DNA of 64,000 nucleotides, from NCBI RefSeq assembly GCF_033001325.1, contig NZ_CP133111.1, positions 1,488,001 to 1,552,000 on the forward strand, written 5' to 3'. The first letter of the stretch is position 1. Each line of letters opens with the position of its first letter. Position numbers and translations under genes: made by a program. Origin of the DNA: Rhodopseudomonas sp. BAL398 (GTDB lineage: Bacteria; Pseudomonadota; Alphaproteobacteria; Rhizobiales; Xanthobacteraceae). Under the pieces are notes generated by a model that saw only the letters and a program-made list of their open reading frames with translations, did no database searches and was not told the origin of the DNA. Of the stretch, positions 37,690 to 48,790 are shown piece after piece.

Positions 37690-39174
37690 TCACAGGCCGA
37701 GCTTTTGCTTCAGCAGATCGTTGACCGCCTGCGGATTGGCTTTGCCGCCGGACGACTTCATCACCTGGCCGACGAACCAGCCGATCATCGCCGGCTTGTC
37801 GCGCACCTGCGCCGCCTTGTCCGGATTGGCCGCGATGATGTCGTCGACCACCTTCTCGATCGCGCCGAGGTCCGTCACCTGCTTCATCCCGCGCGCCTCG
37901 ACCAGCTCGCGCGGGTCGCCGCCCTCCTGCCAGACGATCTCGAACAGGTCCTTGGCGATCTTGCCGGAGATGGTGGCGTCGCCGATCAGGTCGACGATGG
38001 CGGCGAGTTGCGCGGCAGAGACCGGCGAGCTGGCGATGTCCTGGCCGTCCTTGTTGAGCCGGCCGAACAATTCGTTGATCACCCAATTGGCGGCGAGCTT
38101 GCCGTCGCGGGCGGCGTTGGCGAGCTGGCCCAGCACCGCCTCATAGAAATCGGCGCTCTCGCGCTCGGCGACTAGCACCCCGGCATCCTCCGCCGACAGG
38201 CCGAAGTCGCGAATGAACCGCGCCTTCTTGGCGTCCGGCAGTTCCGGCAGTTCGGCCTTCAGCGCGTCGACGTAAGCTTGCGAGAATTCCAGCGGCAGCA
38301 AATCGGGGTCGGGGAAGTAGCGGTAGTCATGCGCCTCTTCCTTGGAGCGCATCGACCGGGTCTCGCCTTTGACCGCGTCGAACAGCCTGGTTTCCTGGTC
38401 GATGCTGCCGCCGTCCTCGAGCACGCCGATCTGGCGCCGCGCCTCGTAGTCGATCGCCTGGCCGATGAAGCGGATCGAATTGACGTTCTTGATCTCGCAG
38501 CGGGTGCCGAGTTCCCCGCCGGGCTTGCGCACCGAGACATTGACGTCGGCGCGCAGGCTGCCCTTCTCCATGTCGCCGTCGCAGGTGCCGAGATAGCGCA
38601 GGATGCTGCGCAGCTTGGCCACATAGGCCTTGGCCTGTTCGGCGGAGCGCAGGTCCGGCTTGGAGACGATCTCCATCAAGGCCACGCCGCAGCGATTGAG
38701 ATCGACCAGGGACATCGTCGGGTTCTGGTCGTGCAGCAATTTGCCGGCGTCCTGCTCCAGATGCAGCCGCTCGATCCCGACCGTGGCGCTGTCGCCATCG
38801 CCGAGGTCGACGATCACCTCGCCCTCGCCGACGATCGGCGATTTGTATTGGCTGATCTGATAGCCCTGCGGCGAATCCGGATAGAAATAGTTCTTGCGGT
38901 CGAAGGTCGAGCGCAGATTGATCTGTGCCTTCAGCCCGAGCCCGGTGCGCACCGCCTGGCGGACGCATTCCTCGTTGATCACCGGCAGCATGCCCGGCAT
39001 CGCGGCGTCGACCAGCGAGACATGGGCGTTGGGATCGCCGCCGAATTCGGTCGATGCGCCGGAGAACAGCTTGGAGTGCGTGGTCACCTGGGCATGGACT
39101 TCCAGCCCGATCACGATCTCCCAGTCGCCGGTGGCGCCCTTGATCAGCTGTGATGGTTTGACAGGTGCGTTCAT
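37690..39174 (-). CDS. gatB: Asp/Glu-tRNA amidotransferase subunit B
   Basis: Phosphorylating and tRNA-binding subunit of GatCAB, which converts misacylated Glu-tRNA(Gln) and Asp-tRNA(Asn) to the correct amide. The 494-residue protein has the signature [15 protein letters not shown] near residue 23 and the C-terminal YqeY-like helical domain. It is separated from gatA by about 3.7 kb that holds a PIN-toxin pair, a patatin lipoprotein and a histidine kinase. Confidence 0.96.
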   Translation of the reverse strand: MNAPVKPSQLIKGATGDWEIVIGLEVHAQVTTHSKLFSGASTEFGGDPNAHVSLVDAAMPGMLPVINEECVRQAVRTGLGLKAQINLRSTFDRKNYFYPDSPQGYQISQYKSPIVGEGEVIVDLGDGDSATVGIERLHLEQDAGKLLHDQNPTMSLVDLNRCGVALMEIVSKPDLRSAEQAKAYVAKLRSILRYLGTCDGDMEKGSLRADVNVSVRKPGGELGTRCEIKNVNSIRFIGQAIDYEARRQIGVLEDGGSIDQETRLFDAVKGETRSMRSKEEAHDYRYFPDPDLLPLEFSQAYVDALKAELPELPDAKKARFIRDFGLSAEDAGVLVAERESADFYEAVLGQLANAARDGKLAANWVINELFGRLNKDGQDIASSPVSAAQLAAIVDLIGDATISGKIAKDLFEIVWQEGGDPRELVEARGMKQVTDLGAIEKVVDDIIAANPDKAAQVRDKPAMIGWFVGQVMKSSGGKANPQAVNDLLKQKLGL

Positions 39175-39224
39175 GGTGTCCGTTCTCGCAGGTCGACGAT
39201 GCAGGTTTGGGGTCTAGCGAGACC

Positions 39225-39635
39225 TTAGCAGGCCAAGGCGCGAATATGCCCTCGATCAGAATAAGCCAATAGTTGCTTATCGCGCGTCAACAAAGTGAAG
39301 CCATATTCGCGGACGGTGGCGACGATGATGCGGTCGGCAGGATCGCGCAACGGAAAATCCGGGAGAAACGATGCTGCGATCAGGACTGCCGGTGGCATTT
39401 CGGCCAATCCGATACCGGATTTTTGCATGACAGCGTCGAACCATCGCTTTGGCTCCATCGAAAGGTTGATCCGGCCAAGCGAAACCAGAATCCCAATCTC
39501 CCACGCCGAAATCGGCGAAACGAAAACCATTTCGTCGGTCTCGTAAGCGCGCTGCAACTCCGCCTTAACGGAGTCGGCCTGAGCCTCGTTCGTGGTCAAG
39601 AAAAGCAGGGCACAGGTGTCCAATAGCAGCGCCAC
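39225..39635 (-). CDS. PIN-domain toxin (VapC-like)
   Basis: 136 residues. PIN-domain acidic residues are visible: Asp6 (LLLDTCALL), Glu46 (SAWEIGIL), Asp98/Asp101 (DPADRIIVAT) and Asp119 (TRDKQ). Such proteins are Mg-dependent RNases, usually toxins of type II toxin-antitoxin pairs. I chose GTG 39635, one base after the antitoxin stop, because the PIN domain begins there; the ATG at 39680 would overlap the antitoxin. Confidence 0.88.
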   Translation of the reverse strand: MALLLDTCALLFLTTNEAQADSVKAELQRAYETDEMVFVSPISAWEIGILVSLGRINLSMEPKRWFDAVMQKSGIGLAEMPPAVLIAASFLPDFPLRDPADRIIVATVREYGFTLLTRDKQLLAYSDRGHIRALAC

Positions 39636-39636
39636 G

Positions 39637-40062
39637 TCACCGCGCCCATTTCGACATATCGCGACCGTAAGCGAGCTCACCCCATCCGGGGTCGGCTGGT
39701 TCGGTCAGGTCCACGCCGTGCGGGAGATGCACCGTGCCTTTCATGCATCCAATCAGCGGATGCTGACCTGATTTTCTTGCCATCGTTCCAGCCGGAAGAT
39801 CGTCTTTTTTCGTGTTTGGTCCGACCACCCGGCGAAATACCAATTTGCGGCCGGCAATATCGACCTGCTCGGTCTGGAAACCGGCATTGAGCCACACCCT
39901 GGTCATCGGATTGTTCATCGGGTTGTTGCTCCACCACGCCGGATAGCGCTGGGAGCCCGGGAGTTTCCCGCCAATGATCTTCTCAATCTCGGCGAAACTG
40001 ACGTGAACCCGTCCGGTCCGTTGTTTACTCAGAAAACTGCCCAAGGCGGCATATTTGCTCAT
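39637..40062 (-). CDS. Antitoxin with DUF7662-like domain and VapB-type tail
   Basis: 141 residues. Residues 1-80 resemble DUF7662 proteins (VSFAEIEKIIGGKLPGS, YPAWWSNNP, RVWLNAGF). Residues about 101-126 (HPLIGCMKGTVHLPHGVDLT) resemble the toxin-wrapping tail found on antitoxins that partner PIN toxins. It ends one base before the toxin start, so the two are co-translated. The fused layout is what makes it unusual. The N-terminal domain probably provides DNA binding and autoregulation; that is inference. Confidence 0.78.
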   Translation of the reverse strand: MSKYAALGSFLSKQRTGRVHVSFAEIEKIIGGKLPGSQRYPAWWSNNPMNNPMTRVWLNAGFQTEQVDIAGRKLVFRRVVGPNTKKDDLPAGTMARKSGQHPLIGCMKGTVHLPHGVDLTEPADPGWGELAYGRDMSKWAR

Positions 40063-40086
40063 ATCATGCCTCCGATCAGTCGGCTT

Positions 40087-40115
40087 AACTTAAGTAAGCT
40101 TAGTTAAACTGTCAA
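40087..40115 (-). promoter_or_regulatory. Putative promoter and operator of the PIN toxin-antitoxin pair
   Basis: On the minus strand, a perfect TTGACA (40115-40110) is followed after 17 bp by TAAGTT (40092-40087). The spacer is rich in AAGTTAA/TTAACT repeats, which form an imperfect inverted repeat over about 40085-40107. This would suit autorepression by the antitoxin. The ATG lies 24 bp downstream of the -10. Confidence 0.55.
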
Positions 40116-40127
40116 CCGAAGGGCCTC

Positions 40128-41513
40128 TCACATACTGGCCGCAAACGCCTTGAACACCGGGCTCACGCGCAGCACGTCGCGCCCCGCGGCGATCACCTCA
40201 TCGACCTGCTGCGGCGGCAAGTGGAACCGGCTCGGCACCGCCTCCAGCAGCGCGGCGCGCGCCGGATCGAGCTGGTCGAAGCCGAGCCGCCCGATGAAGA
40301 ATTTGAGGTCGCGGCAATTCCAGCCCGGCCGCGCTCCGTAGCGGGTCCGCTCCGCCGCCGACAGGCCGCAGCGCCAGCGCACCAGCGAGGTCTGCCAGTC
40401 GCTCATGGTCTGGTCGAACGCCGCATAGCTGGAGCCGACGCTGGCATCCATCGTGGTATCGACCGCGGCCTTGATCAGGTCGATGCCGCTCGGCCCCTCG
40501 ACGCTACGCACCCAGTCTCCGGAGATCCCAGCCTTGGCATCCACCACCAGGAACAGCGCCCGGCGCAGCTTCACCGCCTGCCGCGGCGTCATCGGACCAT
40601 AGGCGGTCTCCGAGGATTGCCGTTCGATGGTGAAGCCGGAGATGCCGTAATTGTCGACCAGCCCGCCATCGAGCAGCTTGATGAAGGGCACTTTGCCGTC
40701 GCGGTAGCGCATGATCGCCTTGGCGTAGGTATTGAGCATCGGCGGCGCGTTGCGATCGGCGGCGGCGCGCGCGATCCAGCGCGGCAGCGGATCGTCGCAC
40801 GAGCCCGGGAAGGCCTGAACCACCGCCGGCGCGAAGGCCAGCGGCACTGCGGCCGACGCCGCCACCGCGTTGGAGATCGGGTAGCGCGACAGATCGCTGC
40901 AGATTGCCGTGAAAGCGGTGGCGCCGAACACGAACGGAACCCGGTTGTAGATGTCCGAAGCGTTGATCCAGACCTGCGGTCCGCCGTCGGTGCCGAACTG
41001 GCCGAGCGTCGCGCCGTCGAACAGATGGGCATCAAGCCAGTTGGTGAAGCCGACGGAATCATTGACGCCGCCGGAGAACGCCCGGCCGATGGTGCCGAGC
41101 GTCAGCGAGGTCTGCAGCCCCTCCTCGGCATTGCGCACCAGAAAGCGCTCGCGGAAATCCGCCAGCGCCGCCCGCTTCTTCAGGCCGAAATAGGCGGCCG
41201 TCACCGAGCCGCCGGACACGCCGGAGACGAAATTGATCCGCTCCAGCATCGAGCCCGCCGCGCCGTGCACCGGCATCTTGTCCATCGCCTGCAGCACGCC
41301 GAACGAGAACGCCGCCGCCCGGGTTCCGCCGCCGGAAAACGACAGGCCGACGACGACATCATCCATGTCGGCGGCGGTGTTGAACCCGGTCTTGGCGTTT
41401 TGAGGCTCGCCGGCGGCCAGCGGCACATTGACAGGAACGTTGTGCACCGAGGCACAGCCGATCAGCACGGCGCAGACGGCAAGGCTGAGCAGGGAGGACC
41501 GCATCCTAAACAT
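40128..41513 (-). CDS. Patatin-like phospholipase, putative lipoprotein
   Basis: 461 residues. Lipobox IGC puts the lipidated Cys at residue 20. The patatin fold signatures are the oxyanion motif GGGTR (61-65), nucleophile Ser100 in GVSGG, and the aspartate motif LLDGGLVDN. This serine-aspartate dyad hydrolyses phospholipids or other acyl esters. It is predicted to be envelope-anchored. No secretion partner is adjacent. A second ATG lies three codons in. It is co-oriented with gatA and gatB but separated from them by its own intergenic regions. Confidence 0.88.
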   Translation of the reverse strand: MFRMRSSLLSLAVCAVLIGCASVHNVPVNVPLAAGEPQNAKTGFNTAADMDDVVVGLSFSGGGTRAAAFSFGVLQAMDKMPVHGAAGSMLERINFVSGVSGGSVTAAYFGLKKRAALADFRERFLVRNAEEGLQTSLTLGTIGRAFSGGVNDSVGFTNWLDAHLFDGATLGQFGTDGGPQVWINASDIYNRVPFVFGATAFTAICSDLSRYPISNAVAASAAVPLAFAPAVVQAFPGSCDDPLPRWIARAAADRNAPPMLNTYAKAIMRYRDGKVPFIKLLDGGLVDNYGISGFTIERQSSETAYGPMTPRQAVKLRRALFLVVDAKAGISGDWVRSVEGPSGIDLIKAAVDTTMDASVGSSYAAFDQTMSDWQTSLVRWRCGLSAAERTRYGARPGWNCRDLKFFIGRLGFDQLDPARAALLEAVPSRFHLPPQQVDEVIAAGRDVLRVSPVFKAFAASM

Positions 41514-41722
41514 GGTGTTTGCCTGAGCGTCACTTCAGGCGAAGCGTCGCGGTTGAGGTTAAGCTTGGGTCAGCCCCATGCCGACAATGATCCTGCCCTC
41601 GGAAAGGTGCAGCTTACCTTAATGGAGGGGCCGATCAGCATCCGCGCCTTTATCATGGTGATTGCAAGGCGCTCCGGCCCGATCCGTCCGGCTCACGGCA
41701 TCAGCGCCACAAGGATAGGCGC

Positions 41723-42817
41723 TCAATTGACCGGCGGCTGCGCCGCGTCGAAGGTCAGCGTGAACCAGGTGCCTTGACCGCGGATGGTCTCGACCCGGAA
41801 CACGACATTCCTGGCGTTTTCCTTCAGCGTCTGCAGGATCAGGGCGCCAAGCTTGCGCGGCGACGGCCATTCCTGATGCTCGCCGAGACCGACGCCGTCG
41901 TCGGACACGATGATCGTAAAGCGGCCCTGCTCCAGCTTGCAGATCAGCTTCAATTTTCCCGCGCTGCGACCCACAAAGGCGTATTTCAAGGCGTTGGTCA
42001 GCATCTCGTTGACCAGCAACCCCGCCGGCATGGCGACATTGATCGACATCGGGCAATATCCGGTCTCGAGCTCGATCTCGATATCCGACGCGGCATTGGC
42101 CTCCATCACCGCGGTGGCGACGTCGGACAGATATTGGCCGAGGTCGATCTCGGCCAGCGCGTCTTCCGCCGACAAGATCCGGTACAGCACCGTCAAGGCA
42201 TCGATCCGGCTCGCCAACCGGCCGAGCGCCACGGTCTCGCCCTCGGCGGCCGAGCGCGCCTCCATCCGCACCAAAGCGGTGATCAGCTGCAGATTGTTCT
42301 TTACCCGGTGCTGCAACTCCCGCATCAGCATATCGCGATCGCGGATCTGGCTCTCGAACCGTTCGATCTGGGCACGCTCGCGACCGCCGACATCGACCAG
42401 CGCGGCGATCCGGAAATTCTCGATGCCGTTGTCGCTTTCGATCACCGAGGCATAAGCCTGCACGATCACCAGACGGTCGACCGGCCCTACCGGCCGAAAC
42501 ACACCGATAAAATCCTCGCCGTCGCGGATCGCGGCGCCCAATGTCTGGGTCTGATTGTCTTCGTTGAGGAAACCGTCGAGACAGGTCCAGCTCTGGCCTT
42601 CGACGTCCGCCCGCGCCATCGCCATCAAGGTCTCGAATGCCTTGTTGGCATAGACGACGTGCTGCGCCGCGCCGGACCCGCGCGAGACCGCGACCGCGAC
42701 CGGAACGTGATCCAGCAGATGCTTGTAGCGGTCGCTTTCCAGCGCCACGGCGAGCTTCGACGAGCCGAGAATCTGGTCGACCTGTTGGGAGGACGGAGTT
42801 CCCTCGTCAGTGCTCAT
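41723..42817 (-). CDS. PAS-domain sensor histidine kinase (HisKA_2 type)
   Basis: 364 residues with no membrane segment. A PAS domain spans about residues 30-145 (NKAFETLM, GFLNEDNQT). The phospho-acceptor is His170 in MRELQHRVKNNLQL, and the ATP-binding domain has NEMLTNALKYAF and VSDDGVGL. The PAS domain lacks the GXNCRFLQ motif of flavin-binding LOV domains, so it is not a LOV blue-light sensor. No response regulator is adjacent. Start ATG 42817. Confidence 0.88.
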   Translation of the reverse strand: MSTDEGTPSSQQVDQILGSSKLAVALESDRYKHLLDHVPVAVAVSRGSGAAQHVVYANKAFETLMAMARADVEGQSWTCLDGFLNEDNQTQTLGAAIRDGEDFIGVFRPVGPVDRLVIVQAYASVIESDNGIENFRIAALVDVGGRERAQIERFESQIRDRDMLMRELQHRVKNNLQLITALVRMEARSAAEGETVALGRLASRIDALTVLYRILSAEDALAEIDLGQYLSDVATAVMEANAASDIEIELETGYCPMSINVAMPAGLLVNEMLTNALKYAFVGRSAGKLKLICKLEQGRFTIIVSDDGVGLGEHQEWPSPRKLGALILQTLKENARNVVFRVETIRGQGTWFTLTFDAAQPPVN

Positions 42818-42901
42818 GCCGGACCCTGCTCATGCGCAAACCATGGCGAAACACGGGCCTGAACGCAACAAAACACATGCCGCCAAGCGCAAGATTTGCG
42901 C

Positions 42902-44377
42902 CTACCACCATTTCGAAGGCGTGAAGCGCCCGGCGGCCTGTTCGATCACCTCGCCGAGCGAGAACAACGTCTCCTCGTCGAACGGGCGGCCGATCAGTTG
43001 CAGCCCGAGCGGCAGGCCCTGCGCATCCTTGCCGGCCGGCACCGCGATGCCCGGCAATCCCGCCATGTTCACCGTCACGGTGAAGATGTCGTTGAGATAC
43101 ATCTCGACCGGATCGGCGCCGCCCTTCTCGCCAATGCCGAACGCCGCCGACGGCGTCGACGGGGTCAGGATCGCCGACACGCCCTTGGCGAAGCAGTCCT
43201 CGAAATCGCGCTTGATCAAGGTGCGGACCTTCTGCGCGCGCAGGTAATAAGCATCGTAATAGCCCGCCGACAGCACATAGGTGCCGATCATGACGCGGCG
43301 CTTGACCTCGGCACCGAAGCCGGCGGCGCGGGTATTCTCGTACATGTCGGTGATGTTGCGGCCATTGACGCGGGCGCCGTAGCGCACGCCGTCATAGCGC
43401 GCCAGATTCGACGAGGCCTCCGCCGGCGCCACGATATAATAGGCCGGCAGCGCGTATTTGGTGTGCGGCAGCGAGATGTCGACCAGTTCGGCCCCGGCGG
43501 CCTGCAGCCACGCCGCACCCTCGCTCCACAGTTTTTCGATTTCGGCCGGCATGCCGTCGAGCCGGTATTCCTTCGGAATCCCGATCTTCATGCCCTTCAC
43601 CGAGCGGCCGATCGCAGCCTCATAATCCGGGACCGCACGCTCGACCGAGGTGGTGTCCTTGGGATCGTGGCCGGCCATCGAGCGCAGCAGGATCGCGGAA
43701 TCGCGCACCGTGCGGGCGATCGGGCCGGCCTGGTCGAGCGAGGACGCAAAGGCCACGATGCCCCAGCGCGAGCAGCGGCCATAGGTCGGCTTGATCCCGA
43801 CCGTGCCGGTGAACGCCGCCGGCTGCCGGATCGAGCCGCCGGTGTCGGTCGCGGTGGCGCCGAGGCACAGACCGGCCGCGACCGCCGAGGCCGAGCCGCC
43901 GGACGAACCGCCAGGGACCAGCTTGGTATCCGAGCCGTCGCGCCGCCACGGATTGACCACCGGGCCGAAGCAGGAGGTCTCGTTCGACGAGCCCATCGCG
44001 AATTCGTCATTGTTGAGCTTGCCGAGCAGCACCGCACCGGCGCGCCACAGCTGCGACGACACCGTCGATTCATAAGGCGGGGTGAAGTCGTCGAGGATCT
44101 TCGAACAGGCGGTGGTGCGCACGCCCTTGGTGCAGAACAGATCCTTGATGCCGAGCGGCAGCCCCTCGAGCGGACCGCCCTCGCCGCCGGCGAGCCTGGC
44201 ATCGGCCGCCCGCGCCATGCCGCGCGCCTGCTCCGGGGTTTCCAGGACAAAGGCGTTGAGCACTCGGGCGGCTTCGATCGCCGCCAGATGGGCGTCGGTC
44301 AATTCCAGCGCGGTGAAGGATTTTGCCGCCAGCCCGTCGCGGGCCTCAGCGAGCGTCAGCGAAGTGAGATCGGTCAT
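42902..44377 (-). CDS. gatA: Asp/Glu-tRNA amidotransferase subunit A
   Basis: Glutaminase subunit of GatCAB. The Ser-cis-Ser-Lys triad is visible: Lys78 (PLGIKDLF), cis-Ser158 (PGGSSGG) and Ser182 (TDTGGSIR). 491 residues is normal. ATG 44377 ([12 protein letters not shown]) is chosen; 18 upstream codons are open but not conserved. Its usual partner gatC is 0.9 kb away, separated by an oppositely oriented BrnTA module and a small gene. Confidence 0.96.
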   Translation of the reverse strand: MTDLTSLTLAEARDGLAAKSFTALELTDAHLAAIEAARVLNAFVLETPEQARGMARAADARLAGGEGGPLEGLPLGIKDLFCTKGVRTTACSKILDDFTPPYESTVSSQLWRAGAVLLGKLNNDEFAMGSSNETSCFGPVVNPWRRDGSDTKLVPGGSSGGSASAVAAGLCLGATATDTGGSIRQPAAFTGTVGIKPTYGRCSRWGIVAFASSLDQAGPIARTVRDSAILLRSMAGHDPKDTTSVERAVPDYEAAIGRSVKGMKIGIPKEYRLDGMPAEIEKLWSEGAAWLQAAGAELVDISLPHTKYALPAYYIVAPAEASSNLARYDGVRYGARVNGRNITDMYENTRAAGFGAEVKRRVMIGTYVLSAGYYDAYYLRAQKVRTLIKRDFEDCFAKGVSAILTPSTPSAAFGIGEKGGADPVEMYLNDIFTVTVNMAGLPGIAVPAGKDAQGLPLGLQLIGRPFDEETLFSLGEVIEQAAGRFTPSKWW

Positions 44378-44511
44378 TAGGACGGTACAGCCGTATTGAT
44401 GTCGAATGAAGGCCCGAAAAAGCGCGGGCATCGTGATGGGCTGCGGGCTAGCATAGCGAGGGCGGAAAATGAAGCAATTGCGGCGCTCCGATTTATGGAG
44501 TTACATTAATC

Positions 44512-44539
44512 TTGACGGCGCCATTTAAGTAGCTACATA
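44512..44539 (+). promoter_or_regulatory. Putative brnT promoter with operator palindrome
   Basis: TTGACG (44512-44517) and TACATA (44534-44539) are spaced 16 bp. A perfect palindrome GTAGCTAC (44529-44536) overlaps the -10 and is a reasonable binding site for the BrnA antitoxin or the BrnTA complex. The start codon lies 5-6 bp downstream of the -10, so translation may begin from a nearly leaderless mRNA. Confidence 0.45.
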
Positions 44540-44544
44540 TTTCC

Positions 44545-44826
44545 ATGGCGATCAGCTTCGATCCCGCCAAGCGCGAGATCACCTTGAAGGAGCGCGGCAT
44601 CGATTTCGCCACCGACGCGGCGCTGGTGTTCGCCGGCAAGACCGCGACTTTCGCCAGCGATCAGACCGGCCATGGCGAGTTGCGTCAGATCACCGTCGGG
44701 TGGTTGAACCGTCGCATGGTGATGATGGTCTGGACGCAGCGGGGCGCCGACCGCCATGTGATCTCGATGAGGTACTGTCATGCCCGAGAAGAGAAGAAAC
44801 TCGTTGAGCGCTTCAGGCAAATCTAA
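44545..44826 (+). CDS. brnT: BrnT family toxin
   Basis: 93 residues with the BrnT signatures SFDPAKREITLKERGIDFA and the C-terminal ERFRQI region. BrnT is a RelE-fold ribonuclease that inhibits translation and is neutralised by BrnA. The gene overlaps brnA by 47 bp. It opposes the gat genes and is presumably a horizontally acquired insertion. Confidence 0.9.
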   Translation: MAISFDPAKREITLKERGIDFATDAALVFAGKTATFASDQTGHGELRQITVGWLNRRMVMMVWTQRGADRHVISMRYCHAREEKKLVERFRQI

Positions 44827-45067
44827 ACCCTGGGTCGACCCGGACGATGGACCGGAACTGACCGATGAGATGTTGGACCGCGCGGTATTTCGTGACGGCG
44901 ACAAGGTAATCCGCCGCGGCCGGCCGCCGCTCGGCGACAGGCCGAAATCCTCGGTGACGCTGCGGCTCGATGCCGATGTGCTGGACTCCTACCGCGCGCT
45001 GGGCCCCGGCTGGCAGTCGCAGATCAACGCCGACCTGCGCCGCGTCCGCAAACTGAAGAAAGCATGA
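44780..45067 (+). CDS. brnA: BrnA family antitoxin
   Basis: 95 residues. The motif DDGPELTDEMLDRA and a ribbon-helix-helix-like C-terminus (SSVTLRLDADVLDSYRALG, GWQSQINADLRRV) identify BrnA. It binds BrnT and represses the operon. It begins inside brnT (47-bp overlap), the normal toxin-first order of this family. Confidence 0.9.
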   Translation: MPEKRRNSLSASGKSKPWVDPDDGPELTDEMLDRAVFRDGDKVIRRGRPPLGDRPKSSVTLRLDADVLDSYRALGPGWQSQINADLRRVRKLKKA

Positions 45068-45070
45068 GAG

Positions 45071-45277
45071 TCATTTATTGACCGGGCTGCAGAAGAACGG
45101 CGACAGCGTCTTGTCGTTTTCCGGTGCGTTGGCGCGGGCCTTGTCGGCGGCCTGCAGCTGGTCTAGCACGGCGTCCATCGCCTTATCGGGATCGGCGGCC
45201 TTGCCCTGGCGCTCCATCGCGTCGAGGTAATCCATATAGGCCTGATAGGCCTTCTCGTCGTCGCACAGCAGGCACAT
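45071..45277 (-). CDS. Small acidic CxxC protein
   Basis: 68 residues starting MCLLCDDEKAYQAYMDYLDAME. A CxxC pair (Cys2 and Cys5) heads a mostly helical, acidic chain. It is co-oriented with gatC and starts 12 bp after its stop, so it is probably in the gatC operon. The family is not named, but proteins of this size next to gatC occur in related Bradyrhizobium-type genomes, to my recollection. A metal-binding or regulatory role is a guess. Confidence 0.6.
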   Translation of the reverse strand: MCLLCDDEKAYQAYMDYLDAMERQGKAADPDKAMDAVLDQLQAADKARANAPENDKTLSPFFCSPVNK

Positions 45278-45289
45278 CGGCTTTCCGTC

Positions 45290-46719
<1,430 letters not shown>

Positions 46720-46795
46720 GGTTTGCTCTCGTGCTGATGGGAGGGCGGCCGGCATCAGGCCGGTGACGGGTCTAACATGCCCAAGCGCCGCAGCG

Positions 46796-47023
46796 CTATA
46801 TGCGCTGCGGACGCGGCGTCAACATCCAGCGCCGCAGCGCTACCCCGGCCCAGATCGCCTCCACCAGCCCGAACGGCCAGGCGCCCTGCAGGAATCCGTA
46901 GATCGATCCAAGCCCGCAGGCGCCGGCGAAGGCCAGAACGAACCAATGGCTGCGCTGCTCCAGCGCGTAACAGATCAGCATCGCGGTGACGGCGAACAGG
47001 CCGAACAGGGTCAGAGCATCCAT
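46796..47023 (-). CDS. Small three-helix membrane protein
   Basis: 75 residues with three hydrophobic segments (ALTLFGLFAVTAMLICYALE, FVLAFAGACGLGSIYGFL, VEAIWAGVALRRWM). It ends in a basic tail. The ATG at 47023 lies after a purine-rich AGAGA. It looks like a conserved hypothetical membrane protein of Bradyrhizobium-type genomes; no function is known to me. Confidence 0.65.
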   Translation of the reverse strand: MDALTLFGLFAVTAMLICYALEQRSHWFVLAFAGACGLGSIYGFLQGAWPFGLVEAIWAGVALRRWMLTPRPQRI

Positions 47024-47273
47024 GCAAATCTCTCGGTTGAGGCGCGCAGCAGCATAGCCTTGCGCGCCGCGCTGATCGCAACAATTCGAATTGATCGCCG
47101 CATCGAGCGCGCATTTCCGCGTTGCGAAATTGGCGGATTGCCATTGTGCGGCGAGATGTCGCGAGCGGCGACGCGGCCACCTTGCGGGTCCCGGATGACG
47201 CTCGCATCCGCCATGCACTAACATCCAACCGCGATTAACAACAAACATAACGACAAGATCAGGGAGGACTGCA

Positions 47274-48209
47274 ATGCTGAGGACAATCATCTTGAGCTGC
47301 TCCGTCACCTTGTTGGGAATGTTGGGGACGGCAACCGCACAGGACTGGACCAAATCGAAATGGGGCCCGACCGACGAGATCGGCGCGGCGAACTATCTAA
47401 AACCAGAACTGGCGCTGAAGGCGGCAGAGCTGGTCAAGACCGGCAAGGTCTATGCGCTCGGCATTCCGGTGGATTCGACAACCCCGGCCTACCCGCCGCG
47501 CGGCTTCAAGATTACCATCGTTCAGCCGGGACAGGCCGGTATCCCGGGAATCGGTCCCAGCAAGACCACCTATAATGACGACATCATCGAGGGCTGGCTC
47601 GGGATCGGCAGCCAGATCGACGGGCTCGGCCATATCGGCGTCGAGCACGTCTATTACAACGGCAACAAGCTGGCCGATTTCGCCGACCCGAAAGGGCTGA
47701 AGAAGCTCGGCGTCGAGAAGATCCCGCCGATCGTGACCCGCGGCGTGCTGCTCGACATGGCCGCCTATTACGGCACCGACGTCGTCAAGGAAGGCACCGC
47801 CTTCAACGTCAAGGAAATCGAGGAGGTCGCGAAGAAACAGGGCGTCGAGATCCGCCAGGGCGACGTGGTCCTGTTCCACACCGGCTGGATCAGCCTGATC
47901 GGCAAGGACGACAAGCGCTACAGCGCCGGCGAACCGGGGCTCGGCGTCGAAGGCGCGAAATATCTGACCGGTAAGGGTGTGGTCGCGATTGGGGCCGACA
48001 GCTGGGCGCTCGAGGCGATCCCGTTCGAATCCAAGAATGTGTTCGAGGTTCACCAGATCCTGTTGCCGATGAACGGCACCTATATTCTGGAGAACATGGA
48101 CACCGCAGAACTCGCCAAGGACAAGGTCTACGAGTTCATGTTCGTGCTGGGGCAGCCGCGTTACAGAGGCGCGGTGCAAAGCATCATCAATCCGGTTGCG
48201 ATCCGCTGA
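47274..48209 (+). CDS. Secreted cyclase-family protein (kynurenine formamidase-like fold)
   Basis: 311 residues with a signal peptide (ATAQ at 20-23). The cyclase/arylformamidase fold (PF04199-like) is indicated by DEIGAANYL, GHIGVEH, VLLDMAAYYG, GDVVLFHTGW and GADSWALEA. The canonical HxGTHxD metal motif reads GSQID (112-116), so one or two metal-binding His are replaced. The protein may be an unusual metal hydrolase or non-metal form. The substrate is unknown. A divergent 250-bp region lies upstream. Confidence 0.8.
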   Translation: MLRTIILSCSVTLLGMLGTATAQDWTKSKWGPTDEIGAANYLKPELALKAAELVKTGKVYALGIPVDSTTPAYPPRGFKITIVQPGQAGIPGIGPSKTTYNDDIIEGWLGIGSQIDGLGHIGVEHVYYNGNKLADFADPKGLKKLGVEKIPPIVTRGVLLDMAAYYGTDVVKEGTAFNVKEIEEVAKKQGVEIRQGDVVLFHTGWISLIGKDDKRYSAGEPGLGVEGAKYLTGKGVVAIGADSWALEAIPFESKNVFEVHQILLPMNGTYILENMDTAELAKDKVYEFMFVLGQPRYRGAVQSIINPVAIR

Positions 48210-48289
48210 CCCGTCGGCGCGGCGCCGGCTCGTCCGGCGCCGCGCCGCAATCGGCTTTGCGGGCCATATCCCGCGTGCTATGCGGAGCC

Positions 48290-48790
48290 ATGCCTGCACC
48301 CATCCTCCCATTGATCGAGGCCGCCGCGCTGTGGCCCGCCCGCGGCGCGCTGATTGGCCTTGATCTCGGCACCAAGACCATCGGGGTGGCGGTGTCGGAT
48401 CCCGATCGCCGGCTCGCGACCGGGGTCGAAACCGTCGCCCGCACCGCCTTCAAGGCCGATGCAGCGCGGCTGCTGGTGCTGGCCGGGCAGCGCGGCGTCT
48501 GCGGCTTCGTGCTCGGCCTGCCGATCAACATGGACGGCAGCGAGGGACCGCGGGCGCAATCGACCCGCGCCTTCGCGCGCAATTTCGCCAGATTGACCGA
48601 ATTGCCGATCGGGCTGTGGGACGAGCGGCTGTCGACCTCGGCGGTGGAACGCGAATTGATCGCCAACGATGTCAGCCGCGCCAAGCGTGCCAAGATCATC
48701 GACGAACACGCCGCCATTTTCATCCTGCAGGGCGCGCTCGATCGTCTGGCGGTGCTCAACCAGACGCCCGGAGATCGCCCGCGATGCTGA
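48290..48790 (+). CDS. ruvX: YqgF/RuvX family putative Holliday junction resolvase
   Basis: 166 residues with an RNase H-like fold. The first acidic residue is Asp25 in GLDLGTKTIG, with Asp/Glu motifs LPINMDGSEG and WDERLSTSAV. The family (YqgF) also processes pre-16S rRNA 5' ends. ATG 48290 is chosen. The stop overlaps the next gene by 7 bp, so the two are coupled. Confidence 0.93.
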   Translation: MPAPILPLIEAAALWPARGALIGLDLGTKTIGVAVSDPDRRLATGVETVARTAFKADAARLLVLAGQRGVCGFVLGLPINMDGSEGPRAQSTRAFARNFARLTELPIGLWDERLSTSAVERELIANDVSRAKRAKIIDEHAAIFILQGALDRLAVLNQTPGDRPRC

